The notes beneath the pieces are model-generated. The model had not been told where the DNA came from. It worked only from the letters and a program-made list of their open reading frames with translations, and did not search any database. This document shows, piece by piece, positions 36,834-47,190 of a DNA stretch of 64,000 bases. A program made the translations under genes and the position numbers. The stretch spans positions 3,515,001 through 3,579,000 of the forward strand of contig NZ_JBBOOE010000001.1 in the NCBI RefSeq assembly GCF_038002965.1, given 5' to 3'. Within the stretch, counting starts at the first letter, position 1; each line of letters starts with the position of its first letter. The DNA comes from Robertmurraya sp. FSL R5-0851 (GTDB lineage Bacteria; Bacillota; Bacilli; Bacillales; Cytobacillaceae).

Positions 36834-37307
36834 CTAATAATAACCTCTTTCTCTTCTTCCCTTCTCGGTAATCCCTTCTTCAACAACAGTCTTTTCCTTT
36901 TTCCTATGAGTCCATCGATCCTTCATTTCAAGAAGGACATTGCTCCATTGGAGGACTTGACTAACCTTGTCCTTATTCTGCTCAACAGCAAAGTTGACAG
37001 AGTTTGTGATCGTTTGAAGGGATGAATTAAACTTTTGAATCGTTACTCCAACATCTTTAACGGAATCAACGACACTTCCCAAGCTTTCTGATTTCTTTTG
37101 AATATCTTCCGCTAGGGCATTTGTTTTATGCAACAAATCCGTTGTTTCCCTTGTGACTCCGTCAAGCTGCCGTTCCAACCCATTTAATGTTTTTGATATA
37201 CTATCTAAGGTTACTTGAAGTGACTGTAACGCTTTGGATAGAAAAATGACTAAAATAAGAAAAGCAATCGCCGCAATCCCTGCACTGACATAAAGTATCC
37301 ACTCCAA
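36834..37307 (-). CDS. ytxG: DUF948 general stress protein YtxG
   Basis: A 157-aa single-pass membrane protein. A hydrophobic N-terminus (ILYVSAGIAAIAFLILVIFL) is followed by a coiled-coil-like region of repeated short helices (about 25-115). DUF948 family, as in B. subtilis YtxG. First gene of ytxGH with a clear sigma-B promoter upstream. Role unknown. Confidence 0.9.
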   Translation of the reverse strand: MEWILYVSAGIAAIAFLILVIFLSKALQSLQVTLDSISKTLNGLERQLDGVTRETTDLLHKTNALAEDIQKKSESLGSVVDSVKDVGVTIQKFNSSLQTITNSVNFAVEQNKDKVSQVLQWSNVLLEMKDRWTHRKKEKTVVEEGITEKGRRERGYY

Positions 37308-37345
37308 AATATCCTACACCTCCATTGACGCTTACATTTCATTAC

Positions 37346-37370
37346 TTACCCTACCAAGAATTCATTAAAC
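37346..37370 (-). promoter_or_regulatory. Sigma-B promoter of ytxGH
   Basis: On the minus strand GTTTAA (37365-37370) and GGGTAA (37346-37351) are separated by 13 bases, close to the general-stress sigma-B consensus GTTTAA-N(13-15)-GGGWAT. It lies about 39 bases before ytxG. Confidence 0.75.
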
Positions 37371-37499
37371 GTCAATTGTAATAAATCAATACTAAAATTT
37401 TACCATAAATAAAACAAAATTGTTATAAATGCGCCAACTTTCGCCCTTTAGGTTACAATAATATATGTGTTAAAAGTTTTTTAAAAGGAAGGGAAAAAA

Positions 37500-38615
37500 A
37501 TGAAAGATTCACGTATTGAGCTTCTAGCAAAAAACCTAATCAATTACTCAGTAAAGCTTCAGCCTGGTGAAAAGGTACTAATTGAAAATTTTGGTTTGCA
37601 GCGAGAGCTTGTAACAGCATTAGTGAAGGAAGCGTATGCTGCGGGAGGACATCCTTTCGTACTTCTTAAAGATCAGCAAGTGGATCGAGCTTTGCTCCTA
37701 GGTGCCCGGGAAGATCAATTTAACTTGATGGCAGATTTTGAAGCAAACGTTATGAGTCAAATGGATGCATACATAGGATTACGTTCCGGCGACAATATCA
37801 ATGAACACGCAGATGTTCCTGATGACAAGATGAAAATTCACGGATCAACGATCGGAAAGAAAGTACACCGTGATATCCGTGTTCCTAAAACCAAATGGGT
37901 CGTTCTGCGTTATCCAAACTCATCCATGGCGCAACTAGCAAAAATGAGCACAGAGGGTTTTGAAGATTTTTATTTTAATGTTTGTAACTTAGATTATGGG
38001 AAAATGGATCATGCGATGAATGTGTTAGTCGAGTTAATGAACAAAACGGACAAAGTACGAATCACTGGACCAGGAACGGACTTATCCTTCTCAATCAAAG
38101 ATATTCCGGCCATAAAATGCTCAGGACAAATGAATATTCCTGATGGAGAGGTATATACGGCTCCCGTACGTGATTCTGTCAACGGTGTCATTACTTATAA
38201 TACTCCTTCTCCATATCAAGGCTTTACATTTGAAAATGTAAAACTAACTTTTAAAGACGGAAAGATTGTTGAGGCAACAGCAAATGATACAGAGCGGATT
38301 AATAGAATATTCGATACAGATGAAGGGGCACGTTTTGTTGGCGAATTTGCCATTGGTGTGAACCCTTATATCTTACATCCGATGCAAGATATCTTATTTG
38401 ATGAGAAGATTGATGGAAGCTTTCATTTTACGCCTGGTCAATGTTATGATGATGCCTTTAATGGAAACCATTCAAACATTCACTGGGATATGGTCAATAT
38501 TCAACGCAGCGACTATGGCGGAGGAGAAATGTACTTTGACGATGTGCTAGTTAGAAAGGATGGACGCTTCGTAATTAAAGAGCTAGAAGTATTAAATCCT
38601 GAGAATTTAAAATAA
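37500..38615 (+). CDS. ampS: M29-family aminopeptidase
   Basis: A 371-aa metal-dependent aminopeptidase of the thermophilic-aminopeptidase (M29) family, like AmpS/PepS. It has the metal-site segments ADVPD, EFAIGVNPYI and HWDMVNIQ with conserved Glu/His/Asp residues near the C-terminus. AAGGAAGGG precedes the ATG. It is the only plus-strand gene between the convergent ytxG and murC blocks, with its own terminator. Confidence 0.85.
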   Translation: MKDSRIELLAKNLINYSVKLQPGEKVLIENFGLQRELVTALVKEAYAAGGHPFVLLKDQQVDRALLLGAREDQFNLMADFEANVMSQMDAYIGLRSGDNINEHADVPDDKMKIHGSTIGKKVHRDIRVPKTKWVVLRYPNSSMAQLAKMSTEGFEDFYFNVCNLDYGKMDHAMNVLVELMNKTDKVRITGPGTDLSFSIKDIPAIKCSGQMNIPDGEVYTAPVRDSVNGVITYNTPSPYQGFTFENVKLTFKDGKIVEATANDTERINRIFDTDEGARFVGEFAIGVNPYILHPMQDILFDEKIDGSFHFTPGQCYDDAFNGNHSNIHWDMVNIQRSDYGGGEMYFDDVLVRKDGRFVIKELEVLNPENLK

Positions 38616-38616
38616 C

Positions 38617-38649
38617 AAAAAGATGCAGCGACTAAAGCTGCATCTTTTT
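38617..38649. terminator. Bidirectional terminator ampS/murC
   Basis: A 13-bp stem (AAAAAGATGCAGC/GCTGCATCTTTTT) with a 7-base loop, between convergent genes. Confidence 0.93.
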
Positions 38650-38650
38650 A

Positions 38651-39946
38651 TTATAACTGACGTTCGTATGCTTCTTGGAATTTTTGAATATCTCCTGCTC
38701 CCATGAACAAGATGACACTGTTTTCATGTTGCTTTAGAGTCTCTGTATTTTCCTCGTTGATCATTTCAGCCGATTCGATTTTATTCCGTAAGTCCTCGAT
38801 CGATAACTTACCATGGTTCTCTCGCGCAGAACCGAAGATATCACATAAATATACTTTATCTGCTAATTGAAGACTATCAGCAAATTCCTCTAGAAATGTT
38901 TGTGTTCTTGTAAATGTATGTGGCTGGAATACAGCAACAATTTCACGATCGGGATACTTTTGTCTAGCTGCATCAACTGTCGCTTTAATCTCCGTTGGAT
39001 GATGGGCATAATCATCAATCAATACCTGAGAGCCGACGTGCTTTTCTGTAAACCTTCTCTTAACACCTGTAAAACTTAAGAGTTGTTCTTTAACCTTGTC
39101 AGCTGAAAGCTCTTCATAGTGACAAATGGCAATAACAGAAAGAGCATTTAATACATTGTGGTCACCAAAGGTTGGCACTTGGAATGTATCATAGAAAGTG
39201 TTTCTAACAAATACATCGAAGGTCGTTCCTTCAGTAGTTTTTACAACATTTCTAGCCTGGAAGTCATTTTCTTCCCCAAAGCCATAAAAAACAACAGGTA
39301 CTTTTGCTTGAATTTTTTGAAGTTGCTCATCATCACCACAAGCAAAAATCCCTTTTTTCACCTGCCATGCCATCTCTTGAAATGCAGAAAATACATCATC
39401 AATATTAGCAAAATAGTCAGGGTGATCAAAATCAATATTCGTCATGATTGCATAGTCTGGAAAATACGAAAGGAAATGCCTTCTATATTCACATGCTTCA
39501 AACACAAAATACTCAGCATTTTCTTCTCCTTTACCCGTACCATCTCCGATTAAAAATGCAGTTGGTTTTGCACCTCTCATGACATGCGAAAGGAGCCCGG
39601 TTGTAGATGTCTTCCCGTGGGCACCAGTCACAGCAATACTAGTAAAATTTTGCATAAAATCACCTAAGAAACGGTGATATCGAATGACAGGCAATCCTAG
39701 TTTCATCGCTTCTTGAATTTCTTCATGATCATCTTTATAGGCATTTCCAGCAATAACTGTTAATCCTGGTACAATATTTTCTTTTTGGAAAGGTAGGATC
39801 TTTATTCCAAGATGCTCAAGGGCCGTCTGTGTAAAGAAACGTTTCTCAACATCTGAACCCTGAACTTCAAAATTCATATCATGAAGAATTTGTGCCAGTG
39901 CACTCATTCCAGATCCTTTTATACCCACAAAATGGTAAATTGTCAT
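38651..39946 (-). CDS. murC: UDP-N-acetylmuramate-L-alanine ligase
   Basis: A 431-aa Mur ligase adding L-Ala to UDP-MurNAc, an early step of peptidoglycan synthesis. Shows the NAD-like GxGxxG start [20 protein letters not shown], the ATP-binding loop [11 protein letters not shown] and the ligase motif DDYAHHPTE. The start at 39946 is chosen because TGGAGGTTC precedes it and it matches the B. subtilis start. Its neighbour sftA on the same strand also acts in division. Confidence 0.97.
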   Translation of the reverse strand: MTIYHFVGIKGSGMSALAQILHDMNFEVQGSDVEKRFFTQTALEHLGIKILPFQKENIVPGLTVIAGNAYKDDHEEIQEAMKLGLPVIRYHRFLGDFMQNFTSIAVTGAHGKTSTTGLLSHVMRGAKPTAFLIGDGTGKGEENAEYFVFEACEYRRHFLSYFPDYAIMTNIDFDHPDYFANIDDVFSAFQEMAWQVKKGIFACGDDEQLQKIQAKVPVVFYGFGEENDFQARNVVKTTEGTTFDVFVRNTFYDTFQVPTFGDHNVLNALSVIAICHYEELSADKVKEQLLSFTGVKRRFTEKHVGSQVLIDDYAHHPTEIKATVDAARQKYPDREIVAVFQPHTFTRTQTFLEEFADSLQLADKVYLCDIFGSARENHGKLSIEDLRNKIESAEMINEENTETLKQHENSVILFMGAGDIQKFQEAYERQL

Positions 39947-40180
39947 ATAAAGAACCTCCAACCATCTTCTAACTGTATCACAGTATATGACATTTTCTCT
40001 TATTTGCTCATTTTTGCATGTCGCTCTCTTTGTTTGCAAATAGTGAACTCGATTTTATCATATTGTGACATTATATCATTATTTAATTATAAAAACTATG
40101 CAACGTTTGGCCATAATACCTTTTCTTTCTATGTCTATTTTACTCCATAGTGTATGAAAAAAAGACTAAAATAACCATAC

Positions 40181-42805
40181 TTACATTTCTTGAATACTTT
40201 GAAGATCATCTTGATCAATTAATACATCACGAGGTTTACTACCCCGATTTTCAGAAATATACCCGTTTTTCTCCATCATATCAATTAATCTAGCTGCTCG
40301 ATTATAACCAATCTTGAATCTTCTCTGTAGGCTCGAGGTCGAAGCAGCTCCTTGGTCAACGACAAACTCACAAGCTTCAAAAAATAGTTCATCTTCTTCT
40401 TCACTAACAGCAGCCCTTTTTAAGAGCTCCTCTTGATGAAACAAGAAGTTTGGACTTTGTTCTCGTCGAACATGAGCTACTACTTGATCGATCTCTTCAT
40501 CCGATACAAAAGTACCTTGAAGACGTACAGGCTTTGAGGATCCATTTTCTAAAAATAGCATATCCCCACGACCAAGTAGACGTTCTGCTCCGGCGATATC
40601 AATAATCGTACGAGAATCGATTTGACTTGATACAGAGAAGGCAATTCTTGTAGGAACATTTGCTTTAATTAAACCGGTAATAACATCAACAGACGGTCGT
40701 TGCGTTGCAATAATTAAGTGAATCCCACATGCCCTGGCCTTTTGAGCAATACGACATATCGCTTCCTCGACATCTGCAGGGGCCATCATCATCAAGTCCG
40801 CTAATTCATCTATAATAATGACAATGAACGGTAGCTTATCAGCATGTTGATTATGCTGTTCACATTGTTCATTAAATCGATTGATCTCACGTACGCCTGT
40901 ATGTGCAAATAATTCGTATCGTCTTTCCATTTCCTCAACAGCCCATTTAAGAGCCGCTGTTGCTGCTTTTACATCGGTAATTACAGGGCTTACGAGATGC
41001 GGTATTTGATTATAAGGCGCTAGCTCTACCATCTTCGGATCAATTAATAGAAGCTTCAATTCATCAGGTCTAGCTTTATAGAGAAGGCTGACTAAGATTG
41101 TATTTATGCACACACTTTTCCCTGATCCAGTGGCTCCTGCAATTAAACCATGAGGCATTTTACGTAAATCAGTTACAATCGGCTTCCCGGATATGTCTAG
41201 TCCGAGTACAGCTGTTAACGGTGACTTCGAATGTAAAAATTCTGTACTGTTAATAATTTCTGAGAGTAACACTGGTCTACTCACTTCATTCGGAACCTCA
41301 ATCCCGATCGTGTGCTTCCCTGGAATCGGTGCTTCAATCCGAATATCTTTTGCGGCAAGACTTAATTTTATATCATCTGCTAGATTCGTAATTTTATTTA
41401 CCTTTACACCTGGCTCCGGTTGCACTTCAAACCTTGTAACCGATGGACCTTGTGTAACATTTACCACACTTGCTCGAACATTAAAACTTTCTAACGTATC
41501 GTTTAGAAGCCTTTCCCGCTCTTCCAGCCATTCTCCACTTGTATCATAAATAACGGGAGGTGTCAGGAGATCGAGCTCTGGGAATACGTAGTACGGATTT
41601 TCCTCATCGATCACTTCCACTATCTCAATGACGCTAGAAGGCTGCTCAATGATTTCGGCTTCCTTTTCAGGTATCAATGGCTTCGGTGGTTCAAAAGAGG
41701 CTTCACTCTTTATTTGATTCCTTTTTTCCTCTAATTTACGACGATCTTCTTTCAACATTAATACGTTAAAAGGCAAATGCTTGCGTTTAGGCGCAGGTTC
41801 AACAGGAAGTTCTTCATTACCATCTAATTCCCCCTGTTCAGAATTCGGTTGGGTGCTTTCTTCGATTGTTTGCCCCTCGACCTGTTCAATTTCCTCTTCA
41901 GCTACGTACATTTCTTCTATTTGTTCAACCTTTTCAACTACGTTCAGTTCTTCTATTTGTTCAACCTCTTCAACTATGTTCAGTTCTTCTATCTGAGCAT
42001 TCTGTTCAACTACGTTCAGTTGTTGTTCTATTTGTACATTCTGGTCAACTTCCAGTTTTTCCTCTTCCAGGTCAGAAAGCTCAGCAGTTACGGCAACTTC
42101 CAATTCCCCGGTTGACTCCAATAGAACATAGCTCTCTATCTCTTCCTCTACAACTGGTTCTACATGTTCTGGTTCTGCTTCTGGTTCTGCAGGAATCGAT
42201 TCCTCCCTAACATCCATGCTAATCAATTCAATCAGATCCGTATTTATTACCGTTTCTTCTCCTTGATCATGAACCTCTTCAATATCCTGTTTCACTATTT
42301 TATTTACCTGAACAGGAGTTTCGGAAGAACGCTCTATGTATTCATTCTTCAAGAAGGAGTTTAACTCGTATTCTACCGGTTTCTCTTCCTGATGTCTGAC
42401 TCTTTTCTGGAACCCATAGACTGGAGAGGGAATTTCTGTTGGTCGAAACGGTCTTTTGGATACATCTCTATTATTTGTTTCACTTTTATTAGGAGGACTT
42501 ACGTTGCTTTTTGTAATAGAGCCTACTCTAGGTTTCGAACGAACGGTTTCACTTTTCATGACTGGTTCTGTTCGCTGACGGGAAGACGTTCTCTCTTCTC
42601 TACTTTTTCTAGATGGTTTCTGCATTTCTCTTTCATCTGGTATTAACGGGAACTTAAATTTCCCCTTCGGATACTGATAAACGATTCGAGCATCCATATC
42701 CTTTTGTTCTTTTCTTCTTTCTTTAAATGGCTCTACCTTTTGTTCATATATTTCTTCCACTTTATCATCACTTAATTTACTAAACAATTTCTTAAACCAA
42801 TTCAA
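40181..42805 (-). CDS. sftA: Septal DNA translocase SftA
   Basis: An 874-aa FtsK/SpoIIIE-family motor that clears DNA from the closing septum. The N-terminal part (about 1-390) is acidic, low-complexity and has no transmembrane segment, which distinguishes SftA from SpoIIIE. It includes three 12-residue QIEELN-type repeats. The motor domain has Walker A GATGSGKS and the [10 protein letters not shown] and [10 protein letters not shown] regions. A C-terminal winged-helix gamma domain follows ([16 protein letters not shown]). Starts [14 protein letters not shown] as in the family. B. subtilis SftA is longer. Confidence 0.93.
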   Translation of the reverse strand: MNWFKKLFSKLSDDKVEEIYEQKVEPFKERRKEQKDMDARIVYQYPKGKFKFPLIPDEREMQKPSRKSREERTSSRQRTEPVMKSETVRSKPRVGSITKSNVSPPNKSETNNRDVSKRPFRPTEIPSPVYGFQKRVRHQEEKPVEYELNSFLKNEYIERSSETPVQVNKIVKQDIEEVHDQGEETVINTDLIELISMDVREESIPAEPEAEPEHVEPVVEEEIESYVLLESTGELEVAVTAELSDLEEEKLEVDQNVQIEQQLNVVEQNAQIEELNIVEEVEQIEELNVVEKVEQIEEMYVAEEEIEQVEGQTIEESTQPNSEQGELDGNEELPVEPAPKRKHLPFNVLMLKEDRRKLEEKRNQIKSEASFEPPKPLIPEKEAEIIEQPSSVIEIVEVIDEENPYYVFPELDLLTPPVIYDTSGEWLEERERLLNDTLESFNVRASVVNVTQGPSVTRFEVQPEPGVKVNKITNLADDIKLSLAAKDIRIEAPIPGKHTIGIEVPNEVSRPVLLSEIINSTEFLHSKSPLTAVLGLDISGKPIVTDLRKMPHGLIAGATGSGKSVCINTILVSLLYKARPDELKLLLIDPKMVELAPYNQIPHLVSPVITDVKAATAALKWAVEEMERRYELFAHTGVREINRFNEQCEQHNQHADKLPFIVIIIDELADLMMMAPADVEEAICRIAQKARACGIHLIIATQRPSVDVITGLIKANVPTRIAFSVSSQIDSRTIIDIAGAERLLGRGDMLFLENGSSKPVRLQGTFVSDEEIDQVVAHVRREQSPNFLFHQEELLKRAAVSEEEDELFFEACEFVVDQGAASTSSLQRRFKIGYNRAARLIDMMEKNGYISENRGSKPRDVLIDQDDLQSIQEM
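41912..42050. repeat. 36-bp in-frame repeat inside sftA
   Basis: Three nearly exact 36-bp units (starting 41912, 41948, 41984) and a diverged fourth encode the 12-residue repeat [12 protein letters not shown]. It lies in the disordered N-terminal part and is likely to vary in copy number between strains. Confidence 0.85.
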
Positions 42806-42973
42806 ACCTTATCACTCTTTCTTCATTCTCATCATGTCTTCTTATTTTATCATTGAATACTATAATATCGACAAGAAATAAAAGATTGCTAGTAATAATA
42901 TAATTTTGAATCTTTTGACCTAACGCTAGTAGGTCTGTGTTGGTTTTCATCCCAGTACAAACTAAAAACGCAA

Positions 42974-42995
42974 AAAGGACCGTAATTGGTCCTTT
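42974..42995 (-). terminator. Terminator of ytpQ
   Basis: Stem AAAGGACC/GGTCCTTT with a 6-base loop, overlapping the ytpQ stop and followed on the minus strand by a T-run. Confidence 0.8.
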
Positions 42996-43803
42996 AGTTT
43001 GGTTTTTTGCTTCTGTTTTTTCCTAAGATAAAGATCGGTTCTAATTCCCCATTTTCGTATAAAAAGGATAGTGCCGTAATGGGCACTCGACCGCTAGCGA
43101 AGAAGCTCATGGTCATTTGTGCGAGAATATCATAACCAGTCTCATTCTTTATATCTGCAAGAATAAGTACATCCTGATGTGGTACCGCTACCGCCATATC
43201 ACCTGTAATCTTCGAACTCATTTCCTTTAAAAATGAATCGTTTAGAACTCGGCTTGCATCATACCCGTCATTTGTATTGAGAAAATAAAAGATATTTCCT
43301 GCCACTTCATCACGTTTCATGGTCGTTTTAAGGCTTCTCACATTGAAAAGAGCTACTTCGCGGATATGGTCTCTCGTCCAATTTTCCTTTGCCATTAATG
43401 CTTCATCAATGATTCGGTACGCATTTCCTAAATCGAGAGCATAATAAACCCTAGTTTCTGCCGTATGATCATCATATACTAAAGGAATTTCTTCGCGCGA
43501 TACAACAGGCGTAGAAGTAGAACGTATGACAGGGAAAATCCGAGTCTTTTCACCTTCTTGAATCGTTTTCTCATCCATTGCCTTAAGGCCTTCCTCAACA
43601 TAGTATACGACTTCATCAATGGCCTTTTCTTTGTCTACTTCCCATTTTGCTATAATTCTAGGCAGCTCAACGGTAATACCTCTTCCACTATCCTTGCTTT
43701 CAATACGTAAATGATCATTTTTTCGATCATAAGTAATAGTACGGTTAGCACTACTAAGGCGTTTTTCGAGCTCCGCCTTCATTTTTTTACTATCCATTTT
43801 CAT
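42994..43803 (-). CDS. ytpQ: DUF1444 protein YtpQ
   Basis: A 269-aa cytoplasmic protein of the DUF1444 family. There is no signal peptide or recognisable enzyme motif. The N-terminus and the IAKWE segment match B. subtilis YtpQ. It lies between the sftA and ytpP genes as in that species, with its own terminator, so it is probably a separate transcript. Function unknown. Confidence 0.85.
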   Translation of the reverse strand: MKMDSKKMKAELEKRLSSANRTITYDRKNDHLRIESKDSGRGITVELPRIIAKWEVDKEKAIDEVVYYVEEGLKAMDEKTIQEGEKTRIFPVIRSTSTPVVSREEIPLVYDDHTAETRVYYALDLGNAYRIIDEALMAKENWTRDHIREVALFNVRSLKTTMKRDEVAGNIFYFLNTNDGYDASRVLNDSFLKEMSSKITGDMAVAVPHQDVLILADIKNETGYDILAQMTMSFFASGRVPITALSFLYENGELEPIFILGKNRSKKPN

Positions 43804-43848
43804 ATATACTTGCCTCCTTATTGGAGCATTTCGTTTTTATTCTACATG

Positions 43849-43883
43849 AAATAGCCCCAATCTTTGGAGGATTGGGAGCTATT
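43849..43883 (-). terminator. Probable terminator of ytpP
   Basis: A long stem (AATAGC..CCCAATC/GATTGGG..GCTATT) with a loop of about 7 bases, four bases after the ytpP stop. The T-tract is short. Confidence 0.6.
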
Positions 43884-43886
43884 CCA

Positions 43887-44201
43887 TTATGATAATCCTT
43901 CGATGAATTGTTCAATTTCCTCTTGTGTTTTCCGGTCTTTGCTGACAAAACGATCTAATTCGTTTCCATCTGCAAACGCGATAAAGCTTGGGATTCCAAA
44001 CACATCTAGACTAATACATAAATCAATAAACTGATCACGATCCACATGTACAAAATTGTATTCGCTATATTTCTCTTCAATTTCTGGCAAGACTGGCTCA
44101 ATCACTCGGCAGTCTGGGCACCAGTTTGCTGAAAACATAAATATATGTTTCCCGTTGTTTTTCATCGTTTCAAACTGTTCTACACTCTCAAGCATTTTCA
44201 T
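43887..44201 (-). CDS. ytpP: Thioredoxin-like protein YtpP
   Basis: A 104-aa thioredoxin-fold protein with a CxxC active site in ANWCPDCRV (about 24-32) and the cis-proline segment GIPSF. Start 44201: GGGAGGTAATCAT lies directly upstream; the earlier MGGNH reading begins on the RBS. The partner substrate is not known. Confidence 0.87.
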   Translation of the reverse strand: MKMLESVEQFETMKNNGKHIFMFSANWCPDCRVIEPVLPEIEEKYSEYNFVHVDRDQFIDLCISLDVFGIPSFIAFADGNELDRFVSKDRKTQEEIEQFIEGLS

Positions 44202-44306
44202 ATGATTACCTCCCATAACAGTTTATACAGTACGTTAATAGTTATTCAGACTACCCCATATTCTAAAGCATTGTAGCTTCTTTTGAAAGAAATTAGCTTC
44301 TAACAA

Positions 44307-44333
44307 AAAACGAAGGACTTCATCCTTCGTTTT
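44307..44333 (-). terminator. Terminator of the lipoprotein gene
   Basis: Stem AAAACGAAGGA/TCCTTCGTTTT with a 5-base loop, overlapping the end of the lipoprotein gene, with TTTTTTG on the minus strand after it. Confidence 0.85.
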
Positions 44334-44838
44334 CTTTTAACTTTATTGAATTGACGATGTTAATCATCATTTCTGCTTCGCTGCTAAGAGACCTTGTTTT
44401 TGTTTCTGTCGTAATTTTCATTCCACCGACACCAATTGTTAGCTCATTTAGGTTATCTTCAAGCTTTTTTACCAATAGATAGCCAAATTTCCCATCCATT
44501 TTGATCACTTTATCGGTATCGTATTTGTCTTGATCGACTGTTGATTGGTAAACAACTTCACTATCTTGACCTTCTATTGGATTGTAAAACAATATATATG
44601 TTTTTGAACCATTCTTTAAAATTATATTATTGGGAGATTCTTCTTCCACTTCAAAACCAAAAGGTAAATAATATTCCATTTCCTCAGTTTTATTATTTGG
44701 TTTTTTAGCCTCTTCCTTAAAAGCGTTCTCCACAACATCCACTGTTTCTGTTTCCTCTTCGTCAAAGGATGCAGAACATCCGCTAAGGTAAAATAGAGCA
44801 GCTATACAGAGGAGAGATGCTTGTAAATACTTTCTCAT
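44320..44838 (-). CDS. Putative lipoprotein of unknown function
   Basis: A 172-aa lipoprotein. The signal sequence MRKYLQASLLCIAALFY ends in the lipobox LSGC (cysteine at 21), followed by an acidic linker rich in E/T/N. The mature part contains a compact alpha/beta domain (YYLPFGFEVEEESPNNIILK and YILFYNPIEGQ). I do not recognise the family beyond this. It lies between ytpP and a DUF84 gene. No link to a transporter is seen. Confidence 0.78.
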   Translation of the reverse strand: MRKYLQASLLCIAALFYLSGCSASFDEEETETVDVVENAFKEEAKKPNNKTEEMEYYLPFGFEVEEESPNNIILKNGSKTYILFYNPIEGQDSEVVYQSTVDQDKYDTDKVIKMDGKFGYLLVKKLEDNLNELTIGVGGMKITTETKTRSLSSEAEMMINIVNSIKLKENEG

Positions 44839-44920
44839 ACTTTCTTCCTCCCTACATAGGAACTATTGTCTTCCTTACTATCATACCCGTCTCCCTATCC
44901 AATGACAAGCCTTACAATTG

Positions 44921-45451
44921 TTACAATTGTGTTTCCAAACCATTTATATTCCTGTATTCATATTGGCCAACGAGTAAAGTGCTAACATGAAGAAACATTT
45001 CCTGCCTCGGAATAAGTCCATTCGTAAAGATTCCAATTGCCCCTTCTTTGCTTCGAATATTTGTCTTTTTCATGAAATCATCCATTATCGGACCCAATTC
45101 TTCTCCTACTATAAGCCTATGTTCAATTTCTTTTGGTAATAAGATTCTAGCCCCGCCGCTTATTATAGGAGATTTTCCATATTGTACTAATGCACCCCAA
45201 TTACATAACATCATCCCAAATTTCGTTTGCTGTACTCCACCTTCTAGACCTATCCCAAGTTCTGCATCACTGTTTTCAAGGGCTGCTTGCGCTCGATTAA
45301 TGGCTCCTTGTATGGTCTCTTCATCGGAGAAGGGTTGTTCACTTACTCCAGATGGGACATCCATTCCCTTAACCTTTGCGTCATACTTTTTAAATGCTTC
45401 TTCAACAGCTTTTACTTTCGTTTGGTTTTTCGAACCTACTGCCACATACAT
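44921..45451 (-). CDS. DUF84 family NTP phosphatase
   Basis: A 176-aa protein of the YjjX/DUF84 family, related to inosine/xanthosine triphosphatases that remove noncanonical purine nucleotides. The opening YVAVGSKNQTKVKAVEEAF and the segment GVSEQPFSDEETIQGA are characteristic, as is GIGLEGGV. Start 45451 is 8 bases after GAGGTG; the longer 7-residue extension is poorly supported. Substrate specificity is inferred. Confidence 0.82.
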   Translation of the reverse strand: MYVAVGSKNQTKVKAVEEAFKKYDAKVKGMDVPSGVSEQPFSDEETIQGAINRAQAALENSDAELGIGLEGGVQQTKFGMMLCNWGALVQYGKSPIISGGARILLPKEIEHRLIVGEELGPIMDDFMKKTNIRSKEGAIGIFTNGLIPRQEMFLHVSTLLVGQYEYRNINGLETQL

Positions 45452-45511
45452 ATAACTGCACCTCAGCTTCAATGTAAAAGGAGGTTCCCAAAGGTTACCT
45501 CCCTACCGTTT

Positions 45512-46585
45512 TTAACTATTTTGTCTAATTGTATCTACTGTAGTCTGGTCACAAGCTTTTACCAGTTTTATTAAAAGCTCTTTTGCAGCAGCATAATCGT
45601 CAACATGAACAATCGAAGCAGCCGTATGAATGTATCTAGAGCAAATTCCTACAACAGCACTCGGGACTCCTTCATTTGACATATGCACTCGTCCTGCATC
45701 AGTCCCACCTGGAGAGACAAAGTATTGGTAGGATATATTATGCGTTTCTGCAGTATCTAGAACAAACTCTCTCATCCCTCGATGGGTTACCATAGATCGA
45801 TCTAGAATTCTTAGCAACGCTCCTTTTCCTAATTGACCAAACTCATTTTTATCACCCGTCGCATCGTTTGCAGGACTTGCATCAAGAGCAAAGAAGATAT
45901 CTGGCTTTATTAAAGTTGCTGCTGTTTGTGCACCTCTTAGTCCAACTTCTTCCTGAACAGTTGCACCAGAATATAATGTGTTTGGTAAACTTTCTCCTTG
46001 CACTTCTTCTAATAATTCAATAGCGAGGCCACAGCCATATCGGTTATCCCAAGCCTTAGCCATAATTTTCTTTTCGTTTGCCATCGGGGTAAACGGACAA
46101 ATTGGCACAATTTGCTGTCCCGGCTTAATCCCTAGCTCCTTCGCATGTTCCCTGCTATCAGCCCCAATATCAATTAACATATTGCTAATTTCCATCGGCT
46201 TACTTCTCTTACCTTCATCCAAAAGATGAGGAGGAATGGAAGCAATCACTCCAATAATAGGACCGTCATTCGTCATGACCTGCACACGCTGTGCTAGTAG
46301 AACTTGGCTCCACCAACCACCTAAAGGCTGAAAACGAATCATCCCATTATCTGTAATCGCCGTTACCATAAATCCAACCTCGTCCATATGTCCCGCAACC
46401 ATGACACGAGGACCATTGGCATTTCCATGCTTCACACCAAAAATACTTCCTAAATTATCTTGAATGATTTCATCAGAATACTGAGTTAATTGTTCACGCA
46501 TAAACTTCCTAACCAAATGCTCATTTCCAGATGCACCTTGAAGTTCCGTAAGCGTCTTGAAAAGCTGTAATGTCTTCGAATTCAT
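45512..46585 (-). CDS. ytoP: M42-family aminopeptidase YtoP
   Basis: A 357-aa glutamyl aminopeptidase-type metallopeptidase (PepA/FrvX group). Metal ligands can be read in [27 protein letters not shown] and ALDASPAND. The start at 46585 follows AGGAGGCCATTATAC; the earlier MNIRRPLY reading is a poor fit. It is separated from the DUF84 gene by 60 bases on the same strand, likely one operon. Confidence 0.9.
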   Translation of the reverse strand: MNSKTLQLFKTLTELQGASGNEHLVRKFMREQLTQYSDEIIQDNLGSIFGVKHGNANGPRVMVAGHMDEVGFMVTAITDNGMIRFQPLGGWWSQVLLAQRVQVMTNDGPIIGVIASIPPHLLDEGKRSKPMEISNMLIDIGADSREHAKELGIKPGQQIVPICPFTPMANEKKIMAKAWDNRYGCGLAIELLEEVQGESLPNTLYSGATVQEEVGLRGAQTAATLIKPDIFFALDASPANDATGDKNEFGQLGKGALLRILDRSMVTHRGMREFVLDTAETHNISYQYFVSPGGTDAGRVHMSNEGVPSAVVGICSRYIHTAASIVHVDDYAAAKELLIKLVKACDQTTVDTIRQNS

Positions 46586-46746
46586 GTATAATGGCCTCCT
46601 AATATTCACATGACTCTTTATGTACCATCTTTATTCTACTTAACTTTCCCATCTGTTACCACTTTATTGATTGCTACTCTTAATTATGTACGTAAAATTT
46701 GATATGATGGAAGGAGGATTTATTTGGATAAATAAGGAGGGGCTTT

Positions 46747-47058
46747 ATGAACTGGAAATCATTTTTAACTGGTGTTTCTGTTGGAATTATTTCAGGCTTT
46801 CTGGCAAGCGAATGGGTCTCCCAAAAGGGCAAAGTATCCCCAGAAAAAGCCCTATCACACGCAAAAGCAAAATTTAAAGAAAGAGGTCCCATTAGCGGCT
46901 CTTGGATTCAAATGACAACAGAGCGGTTTGAAAAGAACAACATCACCTATGATGTTTATAAAGGTGGAGTATCACGTACGGTAGATGACACGTTAGAGCA
47001 ATACGAATTTGTTTCAGATGCAAAGACTGGATCCATTATAGAAGTGTACCCTCTTTAA
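46747..47058 (+). CDS. ytzB: PepSY-like small membrane protein YtzB
   Basis: A 103-aa protein with an N-terminal membrane segment (FLTGVSVGIISGFLASEWVS) and a single PepSY-type domain outside (YDVYKGGVSRTVDDTLEQYE). AAGGAGGGG precedes the ATG. PepSY domains often inhibit or sense proteases; the function here is unknown. Confidence 0.85.
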   Translation: MNWKSFLTGVSVGIISGFLASEWVSQKGKVSPEKALSHAKAKFKERGPISGSWIQMTTERFEKNNITYDVYKGGVSRTVDDTLEQYEFVSDAKTGSIIEVYPL

Positions 47059-47088
47059 GAAAAGCTGCCCTATAGGGCAGCTTTTCTT
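47057..47088 (+). terminator. Terminator of ytzB
   Basis: A perfect 14-bp stem (AAGAAAAGCTGCCC/GGGCAGCTTTTCTT) with the loop TATA, starting at the ytzB stop codon. Confidence 0.85.
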
Positions 47089-47160
47089 ACGTCTTTCTCT
47101 TCACGGATTCAATCATTTCATAATGACTATTCCACTTTAGCGCCCGCTCTTGCTCAAAAA

Positions 47161-47183
47161 GAGTCTATTGCGCCAATAGACTC
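47161..47183 (-). terminator. Terminator of speD
   Basis: A 10-bp stem (GAGTCTATTG/CAATAGACTC) with a 3-base loop and a minus-strand TTTTT after it. Confidence 0.9.
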
Positions 47184-47190
47184 ACTCAAT

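Noticed and set aside
41781..42646. Plus-strand ORFs opposite sftA
   Set aside because: They arise from the low-complexity glutamate-rich region of sftA read backwards; no start signals or family features.
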